A DNA stretch of 64,000 nucleotides from Streptococcus australis ATCC 700641 (GCF_000186465.1 NZ_GL636091.1:1882545-1946544); one strand, 5' to 3'. Positions 37,750-46,611 are shown, counted from the first letter of the stretch. The notes: generated by a model from the letters alone, not told the origin. A program made the numbers and translations.

Positions 37750-38593
37750 GGGTTCTCCTTTGTAATTTTTTACTTTCTTCTTTTATATGTTTAAGATGGT
37801 CTGGATGGTCAATTTCTAAATCAAAAATCTCTGGAATAGAGCTGTAATGGAGAATACATTCGATACCCATCTGATTCATTTTTTGTATGAAAGAAGTATT
37901 CAGATAGCCTGCTACAGCAAAATCAATCTTTTTCATCCTTGCTTTATCCTGCATCTGTCTCAGCATTTCTAACATAATGGGACTTTCCATATCATGCCAT
38001 TGACTGTTTCTTACAGTCGCAAAAATAAATGAAGTCAAATCACTCATTCCAACTACAATCTTTGAAATGCCCGTTTCCAGTATCCTGTCCAAGTCTAAAT
38101 AAGCTGATGGTAATTCAATCATCGTGCCGACTTTCCCGGTAAAACCATACTGACGCAATACTGTAATAGCTTGTTTTAATTGTTCGGCATCATTGACAAA
38201 AGGAAAAATAACAGACAGATTGGGATTGGTTTGAAAAACTTCTGTAACAACATTTGTCTCAGCCTGAAATTCATCTGGACACGCCAACAAACGCCTGATA
38301 CCTCTGTATCCAAATAAGGGGTGGTGTTCGTCAAAATACTCTTTAGTCCCGTCTAGACTATTTGCTTCTGCATTTGTTAACTCTGAAAAGCGATACCAGA
38401 CTTCTTCGTCTGAGTACAAATGACAAATAGTGTCTAGATAATCTTTCACAAATTGCTGACAATTTGGTAATAGTATGTTTTGGTTTAGTTCTCTCAACAA
38501 GTATTCCCCACGAATCAAGCCGACGTGGTGCAATAAATGGGGATAAACTTTTTCAACAATTTTTTCGCCACTAAGAGCTAGTTGATTTTGCAT
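37694..38593 (-). CDS. Isolated PEP-enzyme-like TIM barrel
   Basis: A 299-residue protein matching only the C-terminal PEP-binding barrel of enzyme I / PEP synthase / PPDK. It keeps GLIRGE (25-30), GYRGIR (95-100), the metal-binding Glu160 in MIELPSAY and Asp185 in VGMSDLTSF. The catalytic Cys of the family (CGE/CGQ motif) is replaced by Ala228 in FAVAGYLN, and the phosphohistidine and nucleotide domains are absent. It therefore cannot run the usual phosphotransfer; it may bind PEP/pyruvate or do an aldol/lyase reaction (inference). The overlap of its last 18 codons with ASCH is unusual and those codons may be non-conserved. Confidence 0.75.
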   Translation of the reverse strand: MQNQLALSGEKIVEKVYPHLLHHVGLIRGEYLLRELNQNILLPNCQQFVKDYLDTICHLYSDEEVWYRFSELTNAEANSLDGTKEYFDEHHPLFGYRGIRRLLACPDEFQAETNVVTEVFQTNPNLSVIFPFVNDAEQLKQAITVLRQYGFTGKVGTMIELPSAYLDLDRILETGISKIVVGMSDLTSFIFATVRNSQWHDMESPIMLEMLRQMQDKARMKKIDFAVAGYLNTSFIQKMNQMGIECILHYSSIPEIFDLEIDHPDHLKHIKEESKKLQRRTHDTARNVECIQENQSLYR

Positions 38594-38634
38594 GTTCATT
38601 CACCTCGTCTTAAAAGATGCAATATCAGATATCA

Positions 38635-39363
38635 TTATACGACACTTTCCTCTAGTTCAAAAGCTTCATAAGGTTCAACTAACTCATATCCTAAAAATTC
38701 TGCTACTTTTTTGGAAGCCTCGTTATGAGCATCCCAAAGTGGAAACATATCTCTATTTAAACTCTCTAGAATCATTGCAGCACCAAGCTTTTTAGCAAAT
38801 CCATTTCCTTGTTCGTTTGGTCTAGTTGCAACTTCCACTTCAACTGCTCCTTGGTAAACTAACCCTGAGGAAATCCCAGCAATCACTTCATTATTTTTAA
38901 GAATCACAAAGCCAAATCCACCTTTTAAAGTAAAATCCTGGTAGGACTCAAAATTCCCCTGTAAATCTTGTGACCATTCTTCCTCAGAAAGGCAGTTATA
39001 AATACGATTATCAATAGGTACAATATTGTAACCTTCCTCTATATGAGTAACTAAATCATTTAGAAATTCAACTTGAAAATTTGCCTTATCCTTAAAAGAA
39101 TAGCGAGTAAAAGAAATTAACCCAACTTGCCGATGCAGAAAATCTTGCCACTTAGTGTCTTCTGAAATAATAATCTTATAATCTAAACCATATTGCCTAA
39201 CAAAATCTTCCCAAAATCTAGAATTTAGCTCCCCTGCTAGGTATAGAAAATTCCCAATATCATAAAAGCTCGTTGTCCTATCACTGTTTCGATAAACAGT
39301 CCCGATTTGAGATTTAAGACCATAGAGAACCATATATTTCTTCCATGTTTCAAATAGTTCCAT
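38635..39363 (-). CDS. GNAT acetyltransferase (ZoIA/GNAT_acetyltran type)
   Basis: A 242-residue protein with an N-terminal alpha-beta region and a C-terminal GNAT domain. The acetyl-CoA loop is VEVATRPNEQGNGFAKKLGA (about 173-192), followed by DAHNEASKKVAEFLGYE. NSRFWEDF and IVPIDNRIYN fit the GNAT_acetyltran family. Substrate unknown. It is 7 nt after the Nudix gene and 40 nt before the PEP-like barrel gene. Confidence 0.82.
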   Translation of the reverse strand: MELFETWKKYMVLYGLKSQIGTVYRNSDRTTSFYDIGNFLYLAGELNSRFWEDFVRQYGLDYKIIISEDTKWQDFLHRQVGLISFTRYSFKDKANFQVEFLNDLVTHIEEGYNIVPIDNRIYNCLSEEEWSQDLQGNFESYQDFTLKGGFGFVILKNNEVIAGISSGLVYQGAVEVEVATRPNEQGNGFAKKLGAAMILESLNRDMFPLWDAHNEASKKVAEFLGYELVEPYEAFELEESVV

Positions 39364-39370
39364 TATCCCT

Positions 39371-39851
39371 CTATTTTACCTTCCAATTCTTATATCTTGT
39401 CAATTCTAATTCTGGAAATCCTCGTAACTCCGCCTTCACCTTTAATACTAAAGGCGAGGCATTTTCTTCGGTCATCTGCTCAAGAGGAAGCCAAATGGCA
39501 TTCGCTGAATCATTACTTCCATCAAGAACTTCATGAGGAAGAGATTTTTGAGAGTCCTCGAAATCGAGTACGATATCATAAAAGGCCATGATATGATGTA
39601 CGGCGAAGTCTTGCCCCTCTTCTTGAACCAGCACGTCATAAACCCTAGGATTTGAGTAACTGTTAATTGTATATCCTGTCTCTTCCAGAACTTCTCTCTT
39701 GAGGGTTTCTGTCAACCCCTCACCGAGTTCCTGACTACCACCTGGTAGGTCAAAACGATGCTGATAGGGGCCTCTTGTTTTTTTCAATACAGAGAAGTTT
39801 CCCATTCTCATAGCAAATGCCGTATACCCCAAAGTGTTTTTTGATTGCCAT
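39371..39851 (-). pseudogene. Nudix hydrolase, frameshifted in an A7 tract
   Basis: The domain from TRGPYQHRFDLPGGSQ through the intact Nudix box (GGSQELGEGLTETLKREV then LEETGY) is open down to the stop at 39371. Its natural N-terminus, MAIKKHFGVYGICYENGK then LLCIEK, lies in another frame starting at the ATG at 39851. The two frames meet at seven consecutive A's on the minus strand (39778-39784); with six A's the protein would read LLCIEKTRGPYQH and be about 159 residues. It is either a true frameshift, a phase-variable or slippage site, or a sequencing error. Confidence 0.8.
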
Positions 39852-39891
39852 ATTCTACTCTTTTCTAAAAGTCCAAGATCGATAACTTACC

Positions 39892-40497
39892 CTATCCCTT
39901 AAAAGGAAAGAGGCTATAGATTTCATGCTCCTTGATATACTTCTTCAGTATCTCCATATTTTCTTCGATTTTTGTCTGAATATCTGTCTCTTCACAAGTT
40001 GACTCAGCAATCAAGAGGTGAATTTTTAATAAATCAGTCAGGTATAGCAAACGGCGTTCCATTTCCGATTCAGGACTTGAGGCTTGCTCGATTTTTGCAA
40101 GCTTTTGCTCCAAGCTATCACCATTCAAAAATCTCTGATGAACTCTCCTTCTAATTTTTTGAGTGGATTCCTCTCCTTGTTCTAATGGAGATAAAAGAAG
40201 CTTTTTATAGACGAGTACCTGATTTTCTGCCTCTCTTTCCAGATAAGCCAATAAAACCAGAGAACTATCAACAAAGGTCCAAGTGTTATAATTCCCTTCA
40301 AATGGAATCTGTATGATCCTATCTAATAATTCCTTAGCCATTTCCTCTTGACCATCCAGATAAAGTAAATAGGCCAGACGATTCAGCGATTCGAGATAGC
40401 TAGCTCGGGTCTTCTTATTCTTTTTGGGGAACCGGTTTAAATACGATACTAACTCAAGATCATTTTCAACCTCTTCGATGAGTTCTTTCACATTCAT
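39892..40497 (-). CDS. Helical protein of unknown function in the immunity array
   Basis: A 201-residue, wholly helical, cytoplasmic protein. YLESLNRLAYLLYLDGQEEMAK (residues 34-55) resembles one TPR-like pair, and NYNTWTFVDSSLVLLAYLER follows. I do not recognise the family. It is the last gene of the minus-strand array. The ATG at 40497 (GGAG 7 nt upstream) is preferred to an in-frame TTG. Confidence 0.65.
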   Translation of the reverse strand: MNVKELIEEVENDLELVSYLNRFPKKNKKTRASYLESLNRLAYLLYLDGQEEMAKELLDRIIQIPFEGNYNTWTFVDSSLVLLAYLEREAENQVLVYKKLLLSPLEQGEESTQKIRRRVHQRFLNGDSLEQKLAKIEQASSPESEMERRLLYLTDLLKIHLLIAESTCEETDIQTKIEENMEILKKYIKEHEIYSLFPFKG

Positions 40498-40556
40498 TTC
40501 TTTTCTCCTATCCAATTCACTTTTTGTTATTGAGAAAGGCTTTTCTCAAGTCAATC

Positions 40557-41108
40557 TTACCGAAGTAGATATTCTTTCGCTGTCGCTTGGACGTCTGGGG
40601 AAAGGTAGCGCTCTATCAAGTCACCTGTCCCTACAATATATTCCTCCAGAGGGACATCTTCTCTTTGTTTCCAAAAATTTGAAAAAGCGAAATAGAACTC
40701 AAAAAACTCCGTCAAACTTTCGCTGAGTTTGTAGAAATTAGGATCTCCAGGCCTGCCCGCGTAAACTGGAGAACTGTCATCTTTCGTATCACAGAAAAGA
40801 ATATCATCTGTATCTGTAGTAGCGAATATCTGGTATTGCCCTTCACTAAACTGAAGAACATCTTGTAAGGCCCAGCATTCGACTGTCCTTGTAGGAGAAT
40901 CTAATGCCAACAAAATGATATTAAAATTTTGATTAGCAAAAAATAAATCCTCATTGAACACTATATGTTGATAATAATCAAGTAATTCTCCTGTCAAATC
41001 TGAGGAGTGGATCCTTAATTTTTCGTTTGAAAAACTCACTGGTTGGGGAATAAACGTTGTTTCCTTATAGAGTCTAATGATCTTTTTTAATACAGTCACT
41101 ACTGCCAT
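40557..41108 (-). CDS. SUKH-like (SMI1/KNR4) protein
   Basis: A 183-residue protein related in layout to the one at 47484: helical start, LLDYYQHIVFNEDLFFANQN (LKEFYQHLDFDEEAYFRGAP in the other), a strand run ending FATTDTDDILFCDT, then SPVYAGRPGDPNFYKLSESL (SPVYGKIPGNSKLYSLGPSL). This is the SUKH fold used by many immunity proteins. It overlaps or abuts the preceding gene: an alternative ATG at 41126 overlaps its stop as ATGA, but the ATG at 41108 has AAGGAG at better spacing. Confidence 0.72.
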   Translation of the reverse strand: MAVVTVLKKIIRLYKETTFIPQPVSFSNEKLRIHSSDLTGELLDYYQHIVFNEDLFFANQNFNIILLALDSPTRTVECWALQDVLQFSEGQYQIFATTDTDDILFCDTKDDSSPVYAGRPGDPNFYKLSESLTEFFEFYFAFSNFWKQREDVPLEEYIVGTGDLIERYLSPDVQATAKEYLLR

Positions 41109-41122
41109 TTTTCTCTCCTTGG

Positions 41123-41719
41123 TCATTCCTCTTCCGTCTCCTTTAAGAATTCAAGCCATATCCTCACCTCTGGATTTATGTCATGCGCTATCTCAGCATG
41201 CTTCCTATAATCCATATCCAAGTAGCCTTGTTCATTCCGGAAAATAATACCTTGTTCATAACATGCTTTAAGGGTTGCAAGCATAGATTTCAATGACCAG
41301 TATTCGACCTGGCCCTCTTCTTCAAATACATAAAAACCAAGAATTTGTCCCTGAGCTTCTGGAGCCAAGTTCATGGCATAAAAATCTCCCCCTCCACTGG
41401 CAAAAATTGGGAACCAAGACTTGCCCCAAGCATCCGTTTCTCTTAGTTCCAAGTAGGTCTGGATACTCTCTTCCAGAGACATCAAATAGAATCCAGGAAA
41501 AAATGCCAGCTCACCGAGTGTGATTCCCTCACAATCTTTTGATCCGTTTCTCCAAGTATAAAGAGCACGCAAGTCCTGAGTTGGCTGCAATGGGATTTTC
41601 TCAAACAATTCTTGAATCTGTTGAGAAGATATTCCCGGATTTAGATGGACTAAACAAGAATGATCTAGCTGTTGGAGACTTTTTTCAATCTCATTTAATA
41701 ATTGGGTGATCGTTTCCAT
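41123..41719 (-). CDS. SMI1/KNR4 (SUKH) family protein
   Basis: A 198-residue SUKH-fold protein with clear signature parts: LRALYTWRNGSKD (about 51-63), GELAFFPGFYLMSLEESI, WFPIFASGGGDFYAMNL and GQVEYWSLKSML. Bacterial SUKH proteins are mostly immunity proteins against nuclease or other polymorphic toxins. It precedes a second SUKH gene with overlapping stop and start. Confidence 0.82.
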   Translation of the reverse strand: METITQLLNEIEKSLQQLDHSCLVHLNPGISSQQIQELFEKIPLQPTQDLRALYTWRNGSKDCEGITLGELAFFPGFYLMSLEESIQTYLELRETDAWGKSWFPIFASGGGDFYAMNLAPEAQGQILGFYVFEEEGQVEYWSLKSMLATLKACYEQGIIFRNEQGYLDMDYRKHAEIAHDINPEVRIWLEFLKETEEE

Positions 41720-41783
41720 TTGTTCTCCTTGCCTTGTAAATCATTAGAGACGAGTTCCTTCGTCCCTAGAAAAGAGCTTGCGA

Positions 41784-42143
41784 TTATTCAATCCCATCTT
41801 CTTTATTGTACTCTATCATGCATTTAACTGCATATTCGACCCATTCCCAAAAATCGTTAAACTCTTTTCGTTGTTCCCAGCCTTCTGCAGCAAAATCATG
41901 AATGAGTTGGACCTTATTGCCCTTTCCTATTTCAAAACAAGCTGTATCATCACAATCTCCTCTTTTAGCAAATGGAATCAACTTTCGGGTTGGGTACCTT
42001 TCCTGCAATCCCTCATACAAAGACAGGGCCCAGTCTGAATCCAACAGATACCAACAATCAAAATCAACTAAATTGAGTTCGATCAATTTTTTAAACGATT
42101 CAGGATACTGAAATAGCCTTTCATCCAGTAAATAGTTTTTCAT
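41784..42143 (-). CDS. Small SMI1/KNR4 (SUKH) protein
   Basis: A 119-residue protein with LLDSDWALSLYEGLQERYP then LIPFAKRGDCDDTACFEIGK and FWEWVEYAVKCMIEY, the compact SUKH pattern seen in YobK-type proteins. No toxin is adjacent. AAGGAG precedes the ATG. Confidence 0.78.
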   Translation of the reverse strand: MKNYLLDERLFQYPESFKKLIELNLVDFDCWYLLDSDWALSLYEGLQERYPTRKLIPFAKRGDCDDTACFEIGKGNKVQLIHDFAAEGWEQRKEFNDFWEWVEYAVKCMIEYNKEDGIE

Positions 42144-42200
42144 TTCTTATTTCTCCTTTTAGAAGCATTTTCTAATGATCTATATAGATTTATAATCGCA

Positions 42201-42254
42201 TTACAAAGGCAAGTTTAACCATTTAGAATCATCAAACCATTCTTTCTTATCTAT
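42201..42254 (-). pseudogene. 3' remnant of an NTF2-like immunity gene
   Basis: Seventeen codons reading IDKKEWFDDSKWLNLPL-stop match the end of the intact protein at 45387 (IDKKEWLDDGKWINSSL), and the DNA is similar too. Nothing upstream continues the frame. It is a leftover of recombination inside the array. Confidence 0.7.
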
Positions 42255-42283
42255 CCGCTATTCTGCGTAAGTACTCTTCCCAG

Positions 42284-42318
42284 GTGAGGATTATAAACCT
42301 TAAATAGATAATCCTCAC
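42284..42318. repeat. 11-bp perfect inverted repeat
   Basis: GTGAGGATTAT (42284-42294) and ATAATCCTCAC (42308-42318) with a 13-nt loop. No T-run follows on either strand, so it is not a standard terminator. Confidence 0.55.
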
Positions 42319-42414
42319 TCAGCTAAGTCTTGAGTTTAGGCTGTCAACTACTCTTAAAATACGCGACCTCGAAGTCCATAAATTTCATTCTTAAATTCAA
42401 AGGAAAATAGATGA

Positions 42415-42801
42415 CTAGTCTAAGATGGACAAATAAGAGACTAAAATATCCTTTACCAATTCTAGAAAGGCAACTTTATTTCTTGGCTCTTTTGAAGCCA
42501 AGCCAAATTCATATTCAAAAAAATGCTCAACCACTTCATCTCCAGCCCGTATAACATCCTCAATTGTCTCAAGCACTTGCTTCTGCTTCTCTTTTTCTAG
42601 GCTCAAGAAATCCTCTTTCACAAATGCATCAAATACTGTAACAACATCTTCTTCTTTGCTCATATCAAAAGGATATAGAAACTCAGCCTCTTCACTTGAT
42701 ACAACATTACTTTCTATGGACATCATTAGATTCCATAATACTAAATAGTGTCTATGAAAATTTTCTCTACTTTTCAACTTTTCCCCCAATTTTTTCGACA
42801 T
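42415..42801 (-). CDS. Small helical protein of unknown function
   Basis: A 128-residue acidic, helical, cytoplasmic protein (FLSLEKEKQKQVLETIEDVI near the middle; FLELVKDILVSYLSILD at the end). Family not recognised. The size, the acidity and the position among SUKH and NTF2 genes suggest another immunity protein. Confidence 0.6.
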   Translation of the reverse strand: MSKKLGEKLKSRENFHRHYLVLWNLMMSIESNVVSSEEAEFLYPFDMSKEEDVVTVFDAFVKEDFLSLEKEKQKQVLETIEDVIRAGDEVVEHFFEYEFGLASKEPRNKVAFLELVKDILVSYLSILD

Positions 42802-42908
42802 ATCCTTTACTGAACTGGTTTAGACTAGCATCTTGACTGTTACTTACTTTATTGAGAAAACCTCCCCTTTGACCATCATCCCTTCCTAATCTCAACTTAC
42901 TAGTAGTA

Positions 42909-43454
42909 TTATTTTAAAACTTCTCCCGAACGAATATAAGTTTTAAAGAAGTTTTTAGGTACAGAGGCAATCTTAGGTGTAATGGATAAGCCATAGTTTG
43001 CAAAATCTAAAGCCAACTTTTTAGAGTCAATTGCATCATAATATTCAACATATAATCTGCATAAGTTCACTTTGGTAATAGAGAATTGTTTTAACAACCA
43101 ATCCTTCTCAAGATCCTTCTCGGGATCTATGCTTGAAAATACGGTTGAATACGATGAATACTGAGCAGTAAAATCGATGGCCTCTTGGACAGCCTTTTCC
43201 AATTCAGCTTGTTCCATGCCATTTCTATGATCGATAGAACCTAATCGAGTCCTTAAAGCACAATCCACTTCTTCTAACAGTCCCGAGTCCAGGAAGAGGG
43301 GATGAATGCCAATATTAACGAAATAGGCAGTCCCATCTGATTTTCGTTGAAAATAGATCACCGTGTAAAAATCATGATTGATTTTATAATAGTTATTGGT
43401 TCGCCTTAGTCGCGAAAAGCCATTTTTTACGAAGAGTTCTTTGGCTTCTTTCAT
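42909..43454 (-). CDS. DUF4304 protein
   Basis: A 181-residue protein with the DUF4304 pattern: LFVKNGFSRLRRTNNYYK, IYFQRKSDGTAYFVNIGI then HPLF, and R..RLGSIDHRNG. The family is found beside polymorphic toxins and in immunity clusters; function unproven. The ATG at 43454 (MKEAKELF) has GAGGT upstream; the frame extends 14 codons further but without a ribosome site. Confidence 0.75.
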   Translation of the reverse strand: MKEAKELFVKNGFSRLRRTNNYYKINHDFYTVIYFQRKSDGTAYFVNIGIHPLFLDSGLLEEVDCALRTRLGSIDHRNGMEQAELEKAVQEAIDFTAQYSSYSTVFSSIDPEKDLEKDWLLKQFSITKVNLCRLYVEYYDAIDSKKLALDFANYGLSITPKIASVPKNFFKTYIRSGEVLK

Positions 43455-43505
43455 TTCATTACCTCTATTTCTAACAGAATGTGGGGAGTTCCTCATTGCA
43501 TTTTC

Positions 43506-43832
43506 CTAGGAATCTAAATGGATATAGGTTATCCCTACAACTTTCCCGTTCTCAATCGCATATTGCTTAACAGAATGAATGGAACTGATCAAACCTTCCT
43601 TACTGATTTCCTCTAGGGTTGCTGGCACTATTTGACCCTTTAATTTAAAATCCCGAGCCTTATCTATCTCCCCCACATCATCAATGGACGTCCAAAAGAG
43701 CATATATTCATCGCAATAAAAATAGATCTGATCATCACAAAACTCCGGTATTTTACAGAACTCAGCTCCATCACTTTGCCTTTCCAAGGCTTCACTATCT
43801 CGATAAACAAAGTAGGTCTTTTTCATCTTCAT
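43506..43832 (-). CDS. Small beta-rich protein of unknown function
   Basis: A 108-residue protein, KKTYFVYRDSEALERQ at the start, IYFYCDEYMLFWTSIDD in the middle, VVGITYIHLDS at the end. Not recognised. It is 51 nt upstream of the DUF4304 gene in the same direction. Confidence 0.6.
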   Translation of the reverse strand: MKMKKTYFVYRDSEALERQSDGAEFCKIPEFCDDQIYFYCDEYMLFWTSIDDVGEIDKARDFKLKGQIVPATLEEISKEGLISSIHSVKQYAIENGKVVGITYIHLDS

Positions 43833-43898
43833 TCTCCTTTGATATTAATGGGAGGGATTATTCGCAATTCGTTAAACTTACTGATATGCATTTCTAAT

Positions 43899-44285
43899 CT
43901 AACAAAATGCTCTATCAGCGTCTCCATAGTCAATGATAGTTATCTCTTCAAGTGAAATCTTCATTCCTCTTCCATGCTCTGCTTCAGCGTCCACTCTAAA
44001 TAATAAGCCAAAAATAAAATCGGATGACGTCTGTTCGGAGAGCAGATAGATCGCCATTAACTGCCCCATCATGTATAGTTCCGAAAAGATTCGTTTTTCA
44101 GCTAACTCATACCAATAAGCAGATGACCCAAGCATATGAACGATTTTTTCTTTGTAGTCATTAGCCATTATTTCATCTGCTAAAGCAAGCTCATCCGACA
44201 AAACCAGGCGAATAGAATCGTGTTGCTCTGGTATAAAAACGCTCATTTCAAGATCATCATCAAATTTTATAGCTTCTATATTCAC
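43899..44285 (-). CDS. Small protein of unknown function (GTG start)
   Basis: A 128-residue protein beginning VNIEAIKFDDDLEMSVFIPE. The GTG at 44285 is chosen because GGGGGAAAC lies just before it; the frame extends upstream, but the added residues are not protein-like. FSELYMMGQLMAIYLLSEQ is a central helix and the end is strand-rich. Family not recognised; probable immunity protein by context. Confidence 0.6.
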   Translation of the reverse strand: MNIEAIKFDDDLEMSVFIPEQHDSIRLVLSDELALADEIMANDYKEKIVHMLGSSAYWYELAEKRIFSELYMMGQLMAIYLLSEQTSSDFIFGLLFRVDAEAEHGRGMKISLEEITIIDYGDADRAFC

Positions 44286-44368
44286 GTGTTTCCCCCTCTT
44301 TTCAGTCTTTTCCTCACAATTAGCTTCGATTCCACGGGATATTGACAATTTCCATCCATTCTACCCAA

Positions 44369-45298
44369 CTAGTCTAAGATTGTGCCAAGTATCATTTTAT
44401 TTTGCTCGGATATCTGAAAGTCATCCATGAAATAGGGTAAAAAGTCATCAAGCAAGGGATGACTAATCCCGTCAATTGGGAACCCTCTTTTCTGACGTTC
44501 TTTTAATAAAACCAAGATTTCAATTGGGAAATATTGCCATAGTAAGGTATTGAAGTCTACTAAATGACTATCTTTGCTGTTCGCTAAATGATAATCACAC
44601 ATGGATATAATTGTTTCTCTAAAAACATCAACATCCTCTGAAAAAATAGTTTCCATAACCTGTTTATAGGCATCATTCACATTATGATAAGGGTTCGAGT
44701 CCAAGGGTTGATATTTAGCATCATAGGCATTTTCGAGCAAGCTAGCTAACCGGTCTCCCTGTCCATTTCCATAAAGAAAAACGACTAAAGGCAATAAACT
44801 CTTGGCTGAAAAGAAAATAGGTTGTTTTCCTTTTTCAACTTGGGCTTCTTTAAAATAGGCTAATTTATCAATTAAAAAACCTACATAAGTATCATCTAAA
44901 TAGGCAAGGGCAAATAAGATATTCAAACAAATATCTGTATCAAAGTTTGAACCCCCTTTAGCTAAATATTTAGCAGAAGCCATATCTGCCATTACAGAAC
45001 AAAAACAGCCATTTAGCAAAGATTGATAGGTTTCAGATGTCTTGTTTTCAATGAACTCAGAAACCAAAGTATATGGTTTAATAGCATGAACCATCCGTAC
45101 ATGTTTATAGGAGTAGGTTTCTGTTTTCCCGTTTTCCTCCCAATTGATCTCAAGGCTTTTTTTGCCTGCTTTTAATGCTTCTAAAATTGCTTTAGTAGTA
45201 AAAAGCTGTGCTTTTTCAAGATCAAAATCTCTCGCCTTTAGTACTTGATTTTTAATGGTTGTTAATTTTCTTTTTTGATTTGAAAGTGTTTTATTCAT
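44369..45298 (-). CDS. Large helical protein, possible Imm49-type immunity protein
   Basis: A 309-residue, mostly helical protein: KARDFDLEKAQLFTTKAILE, ASAKYLAKGGSNFDTDICLN, then repeated helices to FSEDVDVFRETIISMCDYHL. The size, helical content and middle region remind me of Imm49-type immunity proteins, but I cannot confirm the family by eye. It is the largest member of the array. Confidence 0.6.
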   Translation of the reverse strand: MNKTLSNQKRKLTTIKNQVLKARDFDLEKAQLFTTKAILEALKAGKKSLEINWEENGKTETYSYKHVRMVHAIKPYTLVSEFIENKTSETYQSLLNGCFCSVMADMASAKYLAKGGSNFDTDICLNILFALAYLDDTYVGFLIDKLAYFKEAQVEKGKQPIFFSAKSLLPLVVFLYGNGQGDRLASLLENAYDAKYQPLDSNPYHNVNDAYKQVMETIFSEDVDVFRETIISMCDYHLANSKDSHLVDFNTLLWQYFPIEILVLLKERQKRGFPIDGISHPLLDDFLPYFMDDFQISEQNKMILGTILD

Positions 45299-45386
45299 AT
45301 TGACCTCTAAAATTTCATTTCTTACACTTAACTACTACCGTTTTTTGAAGAACATCTCTTCCTGCATTCCTATACTATCCAGTATT

Positions 45387-45785
45387 TCACAAGGAAGAAT
45401 TAATCCACTTCCCATCATCAAGCCATTCTTTCTTATCAATCCACCATTTCCCCTTTTGAAACACCATTTGAAAACGATAGAGAGTTTCTATACCAGAACG
45501 ATTCTCCTTGATATAGAAATAAGCTTGATTCCCGTCATGCTCTTCATCAACGATGGGATGTGTTTCTAATTTATAGTCAAACGGAAATCGGACAGATAAG
45601 GACTCTTCCCTTGCTCTGAGTGTTTTTTTAGATGTACAAAACTGATCAAAAATAGTAGCTAATTCATCCTTCAACATCTCTTTATAGGGTTTGTTTCTTA
45701 GGCTTCTAGTGGCTTTTCTTTCCCAAGTATACATAGCCTGCATAAACTGGAGTAAGGTTTCTTTTGCTAGATTCGTATGGCTCAT
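45387..45785 (-). CDS. NTF2-fold immunity protein
   Basis: A 132-residue protein with the cone-shaped NTF2-like pattern: helix FMQAMYTWERKATRSLRNK, a polar hinge, strands NQAYFYIKENRSGIETLYRF and QMVFQKGKWWIDKKEWLDDG at the end. NTF2 immunity proteins are common next to polymorphic toxins. A decayed second copy of its 3' end is at 42201. Confidence 0.75.
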   Translation of the reverse strand: MSHTNLAKETLLQFMQAMYTWERKATRSLRNKPYKEMLKDELATIFDQFCTSKKTLRAREESLSVRFPFDYKLETHPIVDEEHDGNQAYFYIKENRSGIETLYRFQMVFQKGKWWIDKKEWLDDGKWINSSL

Positions 45786-45796
45786 ATTTCCTCCTA

Positions 45797-45868
45797 CTTA
45801 AACAACGGGACTAAAGGTTCGTTTATTATGAAGACATCGGTCATAAAAAGCTGTATTAAAGGCATTTT
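45797..45868 (-). other. Possible gene fragment between array genes
   Basis: Two overlapping short frames end here: MPLIQLFMTDVFIINEPL (with VPLFK-stop), and another reading NAFNTAFYDRCLHNKRTF then SPVV-stop. The latter looks like a protein C-terminus without a start. Coding status is uncertain. Confidence 0.25.
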
Positions 45869-46611
45869 TTACTCCTCACGCATGCAAACATGTGGTAACT
45901 CTCTTCTAAGAAGTTCCCTTTGCTTTTGATTTGTTCTTCCCGTTGTTAAAAATCGGAGATGTTTCAGACTCTTCAGGTAGCTAACTGTTGATGCGTAGTT
46001 AAAAATAGACGTGTCAACAAAATCTAAAAAACGAAGCTCACTAGAGGGCTGGATAAAATCCAATTCTGGTAAATTTTTATTTGTGTAAATGAAAGATAGA
46101 GCAACTGATTTAAATCCCTTATAAAATCAAAGTCCGGCAACTTTACACCATAATCAACGTGCGGATAACGCATGCCTTTATGAAAAGAAATGTTCTCTAT
46201 CGTTTCCAAATTTGTCATAGAAGATATCCCTAGAGCTTTCACACAATCATTTTGGGGTAAGATGATCTTTCTTACTCTTCTAGTCCCAACTAATAAAATT
46301 TTTTCTACTTGTTCATATTTTGAAAAGTCTAGCATATCAGATTTACTTCCCATCAAGTAAATCACTCTCGTATTGCTAGGTAACGAAAGCTGATTAAAAT
46401 CCACATCCTTCAGCATATCCTCTGGGTTTTCAACAATGTACTTTTGTCTTAATAAGCGATTGATATCGATGAATTCTTTATAAGTCAATGTTTCGTCCAA
46501 TAATGGTGCAATCTCTTCAATAGAATGCAGAGGCTCCATTGCCATTAGATTCTCTCTTTCGGAAAATCCTTTTTTAATGATCTCTAAATATTTATCTAAA
46601 CTGGTCATCAT
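45869..46611 (-). pseudogene. Frameshifted LRR-like protein
   Basis: The 5' frame (46611 down to about 46090) encodes a helical start and leucine-rich strands such as TRVIYLMGSKSDMLDFSKYE and TRRVRKIILPQNDCVKALGI, to FIRDLNQLLYLSF, then runs out in nonsense. The continuation lies in the next frame: IYTNKNLPELDFIQPSSELR, FLDFVDTSIFNYA, LKHLRFLTTGRTNQKQREL, ending at 45869. Adding one T in CTTTC near 46090-46096 restores one protein of about 245 residues. The repeated Leu spacing suggests a short leucine-rich-repeat protein. Confidence 0.75.
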
